64,000 nt of DNA from Aliidiomarina maris (GTDB taxonomy: Bacteria; Pseudomonadota; Gammaproteobacteria; Enterobacterales; Alteromonadaceae), in contig NZ_PIPK01000013.1 in assembly GCF_003987335.1 (NCBI RefSeq), positions 1-64,000 on the forward strand, read 5' to 3'. The notes under the pieces are model-generated. The model saw nothing but the letters and a program-made list of their open reading frames with translations, ran no database searches and was not told the DNA's origin. A program made the translations under genes and the position numbers. Shown one piece after another: positions 26,259-34,116 of the stretch. Every line of letters starts with the position of its first letter. Within the stretch, counting starts at the first letter, position 1.

Positions 26259-27317
26259 ATGAATATCAACCAACGAGCTTATCTTCCTCAATCTGCTTAT
26301 TCCAACCAGTATATTCTTGCTGAAATAAAGCCAACTTCCGATTTTTATCAGGCATTTGGTGGTCATTCAAACTGCTATGAAACCTTACAGCGCCTATTCT
26401 TTCGTCTTGCGGAAGACGCAGGGCTTAGTCACGTGTACTTTATTGCTAACGATAAATTGCCTGTAGTGCGTTATTACCGTGAATACCTGTGCTTTCAAAC
26501 CGAACGTCAAATGCTTATTTTTTATCATCCGCAATTTCATGAGGCTCAGAATGCCTACTTTAAACATGACTACGCGGCGAAAAAAATTCGACTGCTATTC
26601 TTAGCCGCTGGTGAGGGTATTCGCGCCAACAGTGCCGACTTTCATAAGCGCGTGCAGCGCCTGTTAACCAAATTTAAGGCCGAGTTACCCGACAGCCCGA
26701 TTGATCTGAAAGTACGTGACCATCAGCACTTATCCTATCTATTGTTCAGTCGCGATAAAGGGGATAGAGCCACATTCGCACACAAGCTTAGAGCCCTAAG
26801 TGCACGTTATGAACGTCGCCACTGTCACCTGCCCCAGCCCTATCGTGAAATGAACTATGTGACAGCGACATTGCCACTCAGCCGCCAATTAAAACGTACC
26901 TTGCAGTTGCAAGGTCACAACTACCAAGCACTCTATGACCGACTTGCAAACACCGTGTTTGCAGCGTGTGAGCAACAACAAGTGTTGCGCTGTGCGATAG
27001 TCGCGAACGGTAAAACCCCCTTGGTGCGGCACCAGCATGTGGACAGCACCCAAAGTAATAGCGAGCTGCAAAAAGTGAGTTTCGACCCGGTTTCCGATGC
27101 GATTCAACGTGAGTGTTTTATTGATGCCGACCATTTGGCGGAAAACATTCATTTGATTATGGTGGCTGGGGAAGCCGATGAAATTGATCGTGGTTATGCA
27201 CGCTTTATGAATCGCGTGACTCAAGCGCTTACGGACATTGCCGAAGCACTTGAATTACGCGCTAGCCATGACGATATAGTGGTGCGTTTCTACCAACACA
27301 TCAGTTATGTGAGTTAG
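26259..27317 (+). CDS. Conserved hypothetical with internal domain duplication (DUF3083-like)
   Basis: 352 residues with no signal peptide or membrane segment. The opening (YLPQSAYSNQYILAEIKPT) and the mid-section (VYFIANDKLPVVRYYREYLC) recall the DUF3083 family of Alteromonadales, from memory only. Two halves appear related: YETLQRLFFRLAED, HVYFIANDKLPVVR, RKIRLLFLAAGEG, and IDLKVRDHQHLSYLL in the first line up with YQALYDRLANTVFAA, CAIVANGKTPLVRH, HLIMVAGEADE, and DIVVRFYQHISYVS in the second. (The first-half segment reads KKIRLLFLAAGEG in full.) The stop codon overlaps that of the converging mscK-like gene. Function unknown. Confidence 0.8.
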   Translation: MNINQRAYLPQSAYSNQYILAEIKPTSDFYQAFGGHSNCYETLQRLFFRLAEDAGLSHVYFIANDKLPVVRYYREYLCFQTERQMLIFYHPQFHEAQNAYFKHDYAAKKIRLLFLAAGEGIRANSADFHKRVQRLLTKFKAELPDSPIDLKVRDHQHLSYLLFSRDKGDRATFAHKLRALSARYERRHCHLPQPYREMNYVTATLPLSRQLKRTLQLQGHNYQALYDRLANTVFAACEQQQVLRCAIVANGKTPLVRHQHVDSTQSNSELQKVSFDPVSDAIQRECFIDADHLAENIHLIMVAGEADEIDRGYARFMNRVTQALTDIAEALELRASHDDIVVRFYQHISYVS

Positions 27318-29848
27318 CCTTTATCATTCGCTGGCCGCTGTTCAGTGATGTGCTCAATATGACGCTCAATACCGAGCTCATTTTTAAAGTGCACATCAAT
27401 CTGATTGAAGGCAATTTCAATGCCTGCGGCCTTAAAGCGTTTATCAATTTCGCGGTTCACTGCGTCAATGGTTGGATTTCTGTCACCCAACGCATTGACG
27501 TGTACACGAAGTTCATGGTCCAGTGTCGATGCACCAAAAGCGAGGAATAACGCCATCGGCGCTGGCTCATCTAAAATACGCGGTTCGTCTTTGGCGATTT
27601 GAAGCAAAATGTCGCGGGTTTTTTCAAGGTCAGAGCCGTAGGCAACGCCAACTCGAACGGTGATCCGAGTAATTGTATTACTCAGCGTCCAGTTAACGAA
27701 CTGACCGGTAATAAACTGGCGGTTTGGCACCAAAATGTCACGTCTGTCAAAGTCGGTAATGACCGTAGCGCGAATACGTATTTGTGAGACTCGCCCTGAC
27801 AGATCGTTCAGAGTAATCACATCGCCCACCCGTACTGGGCGTTCGAACAGCAAAATAAGCCCGGAAATAAAATTACCAAAGATTTCCTGTAAGCCAAAGC
27901 CAAGGCCGACGGTTAAACCCGCGGCCAGCCACTGTAATTGATCCCAGCGCACACCTAATGCCGCTAAAAAGGCAATAATCGAAATACTAATCAGAATATA
28001 ATTAACCAGTGACGTGACGGCGTAAGCGGTACCTACCTGGAGCTTGAGGCGCGACAGTACTGTCATCTCCAACAGCCCAGGCAGGTTGCGTACCAAAATG
28101 AAGCCGATCAACGCAATCGTTGCTGCGGTCAAAATACCACCAAGGCTTAATGCCCCAGCCTCTCCATCAGCCGCCGACCACAGGAAACGTGTATTGAGGT
28201 AATCCAATGCTGTGGTTGCTTCTGACCAAATGCTGTACAGAATAAACGCGAACAGCACCATCAGGCCAAAACGAGCCAAGCGTTGAGATTGCGCTTTCGC
28301 CTGGCTTGCTTCTGCCGCCGCTGTCGCCAGTTGACGTTCGATGTCGTGGGTTTGGGCTGCACTGTCGCCGGCTTCAATGTCGGTCAATGGTAAGCCTTGC
28401 TCTGAACTTGAGCTTTGTACCTCATCTTCGCCCAACACCCGTGTGGTTGTAGTGCTCATAATGCGTACACGCTGCGCTTCTTGCATTTGCTCATAAGCAA
28501 AATCGAGACCACGCTGCACCCCTGATTCAGTCAGCATCCATAATGTAATGACATAGAAAGTCGCCAGATAGTAGCCGCTTAGCATCAGTGCCGTATAAAA
28601 GTATCCGGACATGACAATGAGCAATAGTGTCGAAGGCAACAGCAACAAGGCAATTCCGACCAGTCGATGGGTGAGCTTAGAACCATATAGTGGCGGTAGC
28701 TTATGAAATAGACTGATGATCAACCCAATCAGGTACAAGCTGGCTAGCGCCAACAATAATTGACCAAGCACATCATTGCCAATTTGAGTGGTCTGCTGAC
28801 CACTGACTGCGAGAATAAAACTTAACGGCACCAACACAATACCGAGCCAAAATATAAACGTATGCAATGATTTGCATTGACTCGGCTGCCAACGGAAATA
28901 GAGCTGTGCAAAACCCTCAGGGCGCAAAATTCGTAGCAACAAGCTCACCACAAACAACGCACCAGCGACGGCATTGAGCGCGCGGTCAAGGTCAATGCCC
29001 TGTCCTACCGGTGCATTAATAAACTGTGCCGCAATTAATATCAGCAGTGACGTGGGTAGCGCCTTGAGCGCATGTAAACCCAATGCACTTGGAATCAACC
29101 AAGGTGACGATGCTCGGTTTGACTGCACATCCGCATCATAAAGCGCAAGGCGGGTATCAATAGCTTTGCGCTTTAGCATCACCAAGACCAACAAAATCAC
29201 CCATACCGCCATTAAAAAGGTCAACTGCACACTAAGCTGCCCGCGTAGTTGGCTAAGGGCCTGTACGATACGCTGAATTTGATCCCTGGCTTGATTAGGA
29301 AACGTGACTGCCCACTGGCCGTCAAACGCACGATTACTTGGGGTCCAGAATAAGTACTCAGCTAAAATGGCTTCGAATTCTTGCATGCCACGGGTCAACA
29401 AGGTTTGCACTTGCATAAATTCAACCAGTAGGTTGATGCGCAGCTCTAACCCGTCGACCTGCTGTTGCAAGCTTTCCCGCTGATTGCTACTTAAGCTTTC
29501 ATCACGCAGTTGACGTTGAGCGTGAAATAAATCCAAGCGCAATTGCGCAAGTACTTCCTCAAAGTCCTGGGTGCGAACTTGCTGCACATTGGCACGTGCC
29601 TCTTGCAAAATCAGGTGCAGCATTCGGCTGCCTTGCAACACCTCATATTGCGCATCCAAATCACTACGCTCTTGTTCCAACTGCTCCAACTCGCCTTGTA
29701 ACACCGCTAAGCGGCTTTCCAGGCGCTCTACGCCAATCTCCGTCTGGGCATTCGCTGGTGAGACAATAGCGCTCAAAAGCAGCAGGCTTAATGCAACAAA
29801 AAAAAGGTAAACCGAGTGTCCTTGTGAGCGTAAAAACGAATTGAGCAT
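27314..29848 (-). CDS. MscS-superfamily mechanosensitive channel, MscK/KefA-like
   Basis: About 844 residues. A signal peptide (cleavage near SPANA|QTEIG) precedes a periplasmic coiled-coil-rich region (to about residue 190: LQGELEQLEQERSDLDAQYE), then about ten membrane segments. The C-terminal MscS core follows: pore helix TVGLGFGLQEIFGNFISGLI, beta domain LFERPVRVGDVITLNDL, and RDILVPNRQFITGQFVNWTL. It opens under membrane tension to release solutes on osmotic downshock. Start 29848 is preferred over an in-frame start at 29926 because it places the signal peptide first. The 3' end overlaps the converging gene by four bases. Confidence 0.88.
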   Translation of the reverse strand: MLNSFLRSQGHSVYLFFVALSLLLLSAIVSPANAQTEIGVERLESRLAVLQGELEQLEQERSDLDAQYEVLQGSRMLHLILQEARANVQQVRTQDFEEVLAQLRLDLFHAQRQLRDESLSSNQRESLQQQVDGLELRINLLVEFMQVQTLLTRGMQEFEAILAEYLFWTPSNRAFDGQWAVTFPNQARDQIQRIVQALSQLRGQLSVQLTFLMAVWVILLVLVMLKRKAIDTRLALYDADVQSNRASSPWLIPSALGLHALKALPTSLLILIAAQFINAPVGQGIDLDRALNAVAGALFVVSLLLRILRPEGFAQLYFRWQPSQCKSLHTFIFWLGIVLVPLSFILAVSGQQTTQIGNDVLGQLLLALASLYLIGLIISLFHKLPPLYGSKLTHRLVGIALLLLPSTLLLIVMSGYFYTALMLSGYYLATFYVITLWMLTESGVQRGLDFAYEQMQEAQRVRIMSTTTTRVLGEDEVQSSSSEQGLPLTDIEAGDSAAQTHDIERQLATAAAEASQAKAQSQRLARFGLMVLFAFILYSIWSEATTALDYLNTRFLWSAADGEAGALSLGGILTAATIALIGFILVRNLPGLLEMTVLSRLKLQVGTAYAVTSLVNYILISISIIAFLAALGVRWDQLQWLAAGLTVGLGFGLQEIFGNFISGLILLFERPVRVGDVITLNDLSGRVSQIRIRATVITDFDRRDILVPNRQFITGQFVNWTLSNTITRITVRVGVAYGSDLEKTRDILLQIAKDEPRILDEPAPMALFLAFGASTLDHELRVHVNALGDRNPTIDAVNREIDKRFKAAGIEIAFNQIDVHFKNELGIERHIEHITEQRPANDKG

Positions 29849-29897
29849 GCACGTGTATCCAGTGGTTAGAAGTTTGTCGGGTAGCGCATTGGTACCC

Positions 29898-29922
29898 ATG
29901 ACGTCCGATAATTGGACGTCAT
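29898..29922. promoter_or_regulatory. Palindrome in mscK/methyltransferase divergent region
   Basis: Nine-base arms ATGACGTCC (29898-29906) and GGACGTCAT (29914-29922) with a seven-base AT-rich centre. It sits between divergent genes, 50 bp upstream of the channel start, and is a good operator candidate for an unknown dimeric regulator. Confidence 0.5.
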
Positions 29923-30014
29923 ACAATGTGTTAATTATACATACTGTACGCAGTGTAGCACTTTAAGTTTGCGTCAAAAGGTCTATGCTAGCTTAATCAT
30001 TGCGAGGAGTTGAT

Positions 30015-30608
30015 ATGCCACTACCCTATTCTCACGCCTGCGAAAATAACAAAGACCCTATATTACAGGTGCTAAAAGAGATTCTTCAACCTGGTCAAAA
30101 AGTCCTTGAAATTGGCGCTGGCACCGGCCAGCACGCCGAATACTTTGCCGCTCAGTTACCTGAAATTGAATGGCAAGCCAGTGACCGAGCCGAGCACTTA
30201 GATGGGTTGCAGCGCCGCTTTGCACAAGCTGGATTAAGCAATTTAGCGGACCCCATTGAACTGGACATTAACCGACAGCAATTGCCTCGTTGCCAATTTG
30301 ATCTCGTGTACACCGCCAACACGTTACATATTATGAGCTGGCCAACGGTTGAGCGACTATTTAACGGGTTAAGAAAGGTACTTGCGGACAACGGCAAACT
30401 TATTATCTACGGTCCGTTCAACTATGCAGGTACCTATACCAGCGGTAGTAATGAACTATTTGACCAGTCGCTGCGCAGTCGCAACGCGCATATGGGCATC
30501 CGTGATATTGAAAAAGTGCAGCGCTTAGCAGATCAGGCTGGCTTTAATTGCCTCCAAGACTATCAAATGCCAGCCAATAACCGCTTACTCTACTTTTTTG
30601 CGCGTTAA
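30015..30608 (+). CDS. DUF938-family SAM-dependent methyltransferase
   Basis: A 197-residue class I methyltransferase fold. SAM motif I is VLEIGAGTGQHAEYFA (residues about 30-45), an acidic motif II/III follows (WQASDRAEHLDGL), and the family's YTANTLHIMSW and YGPFNYAGTYTSGSNELFDQ stretches are present. DUF938 proteins are conserved in proteobacteria without an agreed substrate. Start 30015 follows GAGGAG closely; an upstream TTG at 30000 is unlikely. Confidence 0.85.
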   Translation: MPLPYSHACENNKDPILQVLKEILQPGQKVLEIGAGTGQHAEYFAAQLPEIEWQASDRAEHLDGLQRRFAQAGLSNLADPIELDINRQQLPRCQFDLVYTANTLHIMSWPTVERLFNGLRKVLADNGKLIIYGPFNYAGTYTSGSNELFDQSLRSRNAHMGIRDIEKVQRLADQAGFNCLQDYQMPANNRLLYFFAR

Positions 30609-30634
30609 GCCGTTAAGCCGTTAAGCCGTTAAGG
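30603..30634. repeat. Four tandem 8-bp repeats across two stop codons
   Basis: cgttaagc occurs three times from 30603, followed by cgttaagg ending at 30634. The first copy holds the TAA of the methyltransferase gene and the last holds the stop of the converging DUF3010 gene, so copy-number change would alter only the spacer. Confidence 0.8.
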
Positions 30635-31054
30635 ATAAGCTAGGTAGGCGTATGCCACATGAAACGCGGTTTCCTGAAACTTTTTCAAACCAGTATCCGC
30701 GAAGTCGACTGGCATCGGATTACGTTTGATCTTTTCTTTTTGCTCAGTGCCACTGAGCACACTGACATCCACGCTTTCAATCAGCTGTAAAGCGGCTTCA
30801 ATTTTGAAACCAACTGCGGCGCCTGCAAATTTACCTTTTTGCGGACGCTCTTTAATCACAACGTGCTCAACCTTGTAGTCCTGAAAAAACTTTTGCATGG
30901 TAAATTGAAATCGGCGGATTGACTCTGCGTCCTGATCCTTTACCAACTGAAAGCGCACCTGGCGGCAATCCGGCAAATCAAATAGCCCGTCTTTTTTACT
31001 TAGCAAGCAAATGATGGCTTCATTACTCTTTATCTCTACGCCACATACGCGCAT
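30629..31054 (-). CDS. DUF3010 family protein
   Basis: A 141-residue cytoplasmic protein beginning MRVCGVEIKSNEAIICLL and containing VVIKERPQKGKFAGAAVGFK and NPMPVDFADTGLKKFQETAF, matching the DUF3010 family of gammaproteobacteria. The family has an RNase-H-like look (an alternating beta start with an early acidic residue), but no activity is established. Start 31054 is preferred over 31084 because AAGGAG lies just upstream. Confidence 0.85.
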   Translation of the reverse strand: MRVCGVEIKSNEAIICLLSKKDGLFDLPDCRQVRFQLVKDQDAESIRRFQFTMQKFFQDYKVEHVVIKERPQKGKFAGAAVGFKIEAALQLIESVDVSVLSGTEQKEKIKRNPMPVDFADTGLKKFQETAFHVAYAYLAYP

Positions 31055-31200
31055 GGTGTGCTCCTTACTCGCGTTTATTAACATCGCGTTTTTTCAAATC
31101 ACGTTTGTACAAATTATTTGGCAGTATATCATGAGCGCTGCACTGAACACTTGCATAAAGTGTCTCTAGTTTACGATAACCACGGAAAAGTTGCCCTACC

Positions 31201-31641
31201 ATGTCACACACTCTTACGCCTGTAACGTCCAGCGAATGTCCATGCGGCGGCTATCGCCAGCTCACACACTACCAAGCATGCTGCCAGCCCTACCACATGG
31301 GACAATTAGCCGCGAACCCGGAGGTATTGATGCGGGCGCGGTATAGCGCTTTTGCGCTCCAGCGCACGGATTTCATTCAACGGACTTGGGCCGCTGAAAC
31401 CTGCCCTGCCGACTTAACCGGCGACAGCGACACCCAGTGGGTCGCACTCAAGGTTATTTCCAGTCAGGTCAACCCACCGCCCCGCCAGCATACAGGTAGC
31501 GTGCATTTTAAGGCCACTTGTCTGGACACTGAAGGCCGTCAACACTGCCTGGAAGAACGTTCGCGATTTATTAAGCGCCAAGGTGAATGGTTTTACCTCG
31601 ACGGTAAAACCAAATTTACTGAGGTGGCAGCATCCCTTTGA
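31201..31641 (+). CDS. YchJ-family protein with SEC-C-type zinc motif
   Basis: A 146-residue protein. The N-terminal cysteine cluster ECPCGGYRQLTHYQACCQPY is a SEC-C-like zinc site, followed by the YchJ core (LMRARYSAFALQRTDFIQRT, VHFKATCLDTEGRQHCLEER) with an NTF2-like fold in the family. The role is unknown. The 3' end overlaps the converging alcohol dehydrogenase gene by 26 bp. Confidence 0.87.
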   Translation: MSHTLTPVTSSECPCGGYRQLTHYQACCQPYHMGQLAANPEVLMRARYSAFALQRTDFIQRTWAAETCPADLTGDSDTQWVALKVISSQVNPPPRQHTGSVHFKATCLDTEGRQHCLEERSRFIKRQGEWFYLDGKTKFTEVAASL

Positions 31642-32839
31642 GCAGTGCTTCCCCCTCGACTTGGCTCATGTACCTTGGCACCGCATAAGTAAAACGCGCT
31701 TCATTGCGGGCTGCTGTTACAATGGCTGGAATATCAGCGAGCTCAAGCTGTTGCACACAGCTAGGAATGGAAAACTTCTGATTCAAATAGTCAATTCGTT
31801 CAATTAAGGCTTGAGCCAACGCGGTATCGCTGCTGCCTTCAGCATATTGTTCCAAACCCATCACCCGAGCAAGCTGCGCCATACGAGTGGTACACGCAGG
31901 CATACTAAAGCGCAACACATGCGGCATCACGATGGCATTCGCTAGCCCATGGGGAATGTGGTAACGCGCACCTAAACTATGGGCGATGGCATGTATATAG
32001 CCAACCCCCGCTTGAGTAAACGCTTGTCCCGCCAAGAATGCTGCATGTGCCATCTGAACGCGTGCTTGCTCATGGGCATCGCAAGCATAGGCCTTGGGCA
32101 ACCAGGTATGAATTAAACGCGCGGCTTGTAGCGCTTTTTCGTCACTGCGCGCCAACGCGTTACGCGACACATAGGCTTCTATCGCATGGGTTAATGCATC
32201 CATACCTGTAGCGGCTGTAATCGCAGGCGGTAAATTCAAGCTTAATTGCGGGTCAAGCACCGCGACCTTAGGCATTAAACGCAGGTCGATACAGGCAAGT
32301 TTACGTGCACGTAGCGGTTCAGTTACCACGGCGGCAATGGTGGCTTCCGACCCGGTGCCTGCCGTCGTGGGCACGGCATATAAAGGCAGCATGCCACGGC
32401 GCACTTTAAATAAACCGACTAGTTTCGTGACCGCCACGGGGTTCAACGCACAAGCACCGATCAATTTTGCTGCGTCAATGACCGAGCCGCCGCCAATTGC
32501 GACAATCGCTTGGGCACTGTGTTGTTGCGCGGCCCGAGTACCCGCCTCAATCACAGACACTGTGGGGTCAGGGCAGACATCGGCAAACACATCCACGGCA
32601 ATGCCCTGTTGTTGACAACTCACTAACCAGTCATTGGCAAAGCCAAGCTGAACAATAGTGGCGTCAGTAACAAGTAGCACTCGGCTCACACCATCGGACT
32701 GTAACTGAGCGGGAAGCGACGCGAGTGCGTTAGGCGCACTGATCAACTTAGGCCAGCGCATTGGCAGTAACGCAGTGACACCTTTGAACGCCAACATATA
32801 CGCCTGTAACGGCCAATAACGAGCGTTTGCTAACACCAT
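31616..32839 (-). CDS. Iron-containing alcohol dehydrogenase
   Basis: A 407-residue group III (Fe-dependent) dehydrogenase. The NAD-binding segment IVAIGGGSVIDAAKLIGACA is followed by the TAGTGSEAT loop and the metal ligands in MDALTHAIEAYVSRNA and YIHAIAHSLGARYHIPHGLA. These enzymes interconvert alcohols and aldehydes; the substrate is not predictable. A 40-residue N-terminal extension precedes the usual LISAPNALASLPAQL start. Transcribed alone. Confidence 0.9.
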   Translation of the reverse strand: MVLANARYWPLQAYMLAFKGVTALLPMRWPKLISAPNALASLPAQLQSDGVSRVLLVTDATIVQLGFANDWLVSCQQQGIAVDVFADVCPDPTVSVIEAGTRAAQQHSAQAIVAIGGGSVIDAAKLIGACALNPVAVTKLVGLFKVRRGMLPLYAVPTTAGTGSEATIAAVVTEPLRARKLACIDLRLMPKVAVLDPQLSLNLPPAITAATGMDALTHAIEAYVSRNALARSDEKALQAARLIHTWLPKAYACDAHEQARVQMAHAAFLAGQAFTQAGVGYIHAIAHSLGARYHIPHGLANAIVMPHVLRFSMPACTTRMAQLARVMGLEQYAEGSSDTALAQALIERIDYLNQKFSIPSCVQQLELADIPAIVTAARNEARFTYAVPRYMSQVEGEALLKGMLPPQ

Positions 32840-32973
32840 GTGCGAATGCCTTTATCGACAAATTGATTAAATTTTAGCGACCTTAGCAGCTTTCTGTCTT
32901 ATTGGCGATGCCCTGCTATGCTTATGCCGTTAGTCAATTGATTTCGCAGTAATATCATAAGGTGAATTTGGGC

Positions 32974-34023
32974 ATGGCCAAGTCGGTAGAGAATAAGTTT
33001 TTCCTATTAATTTTAGGTGTGGTCACGGCAGGCTTTCTGCTTATCTTGGCGCCGTTCTGGGGCGCTATATTCTGGGCAATTGCACTCACTGTTTTGTTTT
33101 ATCCGATGTATCACTGGATCAACCAAAAGCTGGGAGATAAGCCCAATATATCTTCTATTCTGACCATCATAGTGGCAATTTTATTGGTGGTGATTCCGCT
33201 GGCTATTTTAACCTGGCATATCGTCAATTATGCCACTGACATCTACCAAGCGTATGATGACGGTGACCTAAGTGCTAAAGTATTGCGTGACGAAATCGAA
33301 GACAGATTCCCGCAATTACCCCAATACTTAGAGCGCTTTGATATTAGCTTTGATGATCTCGGTGATCGCTTGTCTGGTGCTATCTCATCGTCATCCCAGT
33401 ATATCGCCCAGGAAGCCATGAATATCGGTGCCAGCACCATGCACTTTATGATTAGTATGGTACTGATGCTGTATCTAAGTTTTTTCTTTTTCCGTGACGG
33501 TCACCGCACTGCCGATATCGTCGTCAAAGCCATTCCGTTAGGTGAAAACCGTGAAAACGAGCTATCCAAACGCTTCGTCAAAGTGACCCGCGCAACCATG
33601 AAGAGCACCTTCATTGTGGCTGCAGTTGAGGGAACCTTAGGCGGTATTATTCTGGCTATTCTTGGCGTCCCAGGTGCGGTCATGTGGGGTTTTGCAATGG
33701 GCATTCTGTCGTTAATTCCAGTCGTGGGTGCCTTTTTAATTTGGGGTCCGATTGCCATTTACTTATTCGCAGTCGGCGACGTGTGGCAGGCGGTGGTGTT
33801 AGTGGCGTTCGGTTCAATCGTGATTGGACTGATAGACAATTTCTTGCGTCCTATTCTGGTCGGTCGCGATGTACGCCTACCCGATTGGTTAATTCTGCTA
33901 TCAATTCTCGGTGGCTTGGCTATTTTTGGCGTGCACGGTTTTGTCATCGGCCCAATTCTTACCGCCTTATTTGTCACTTTATGGGACATTTTCCGTCAGG
34001 ATTTTGAAACTGAGTCGTCATAG
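32974..34023 (+). CDS. AI-2E family transporter (PerM/UPF0118)
   Basis: A 349-residue inner-membrane protein with about seven to eight membrane helices and the family's long internal loop (residues about 85-150). Typical segments: GAIFWAIALTVLFYPMYHWI, FFFRDGH, and the C-terminal LSLIPVVGAFLIWGPIAIYL with DNFLRPILVGRDVRLPDWLI. Proteins of this group export small molecules or, in some members, exchange Na+/H+; the substrate is unknown. ATG 32974 is chosen with AAGGTG 9 bp ahead; GTG 32962 is an alternative. Confidence 0.88.
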   Translation: MAKSVENKFFLLILGVVTAGFLLILAPFWGAIFWAIALTVLFYPMYHWINQKLGDKPNISSILTIIVAILLVVIPLAILTWHIVNYATDIYQAYDDGDLSAKVLRDEIEDRFPQLPQYLERFDISFDDLGDRLSGAISSSSQYIAQEAMNIGASTMHFMISMVLMLYLSFFFFRDGHRTADIVVKAIPLGENRENELSKRFVKVTRATMKSTFIVAAVEGTLGGIILAILGVPGAVMWGFAMGILSLIPVVGAFLIWGPIAIYLFAVGDVWQAVVLVAFGSIVIGLIDNFLRPILVGRDVRLPDWLILLSILGGLAIFGVHGFVIGPILTALFVTLWDIFRQDFETESS

Positions 34024-34116
34024 CTGCTTTTATCTTAGATTTGTTATATTGTAACTCGGTCGCCCGCGGGCGGCCGTGACTTTCTAACAGCTAACCCAAC
34101 CTATGAGACGACGACA

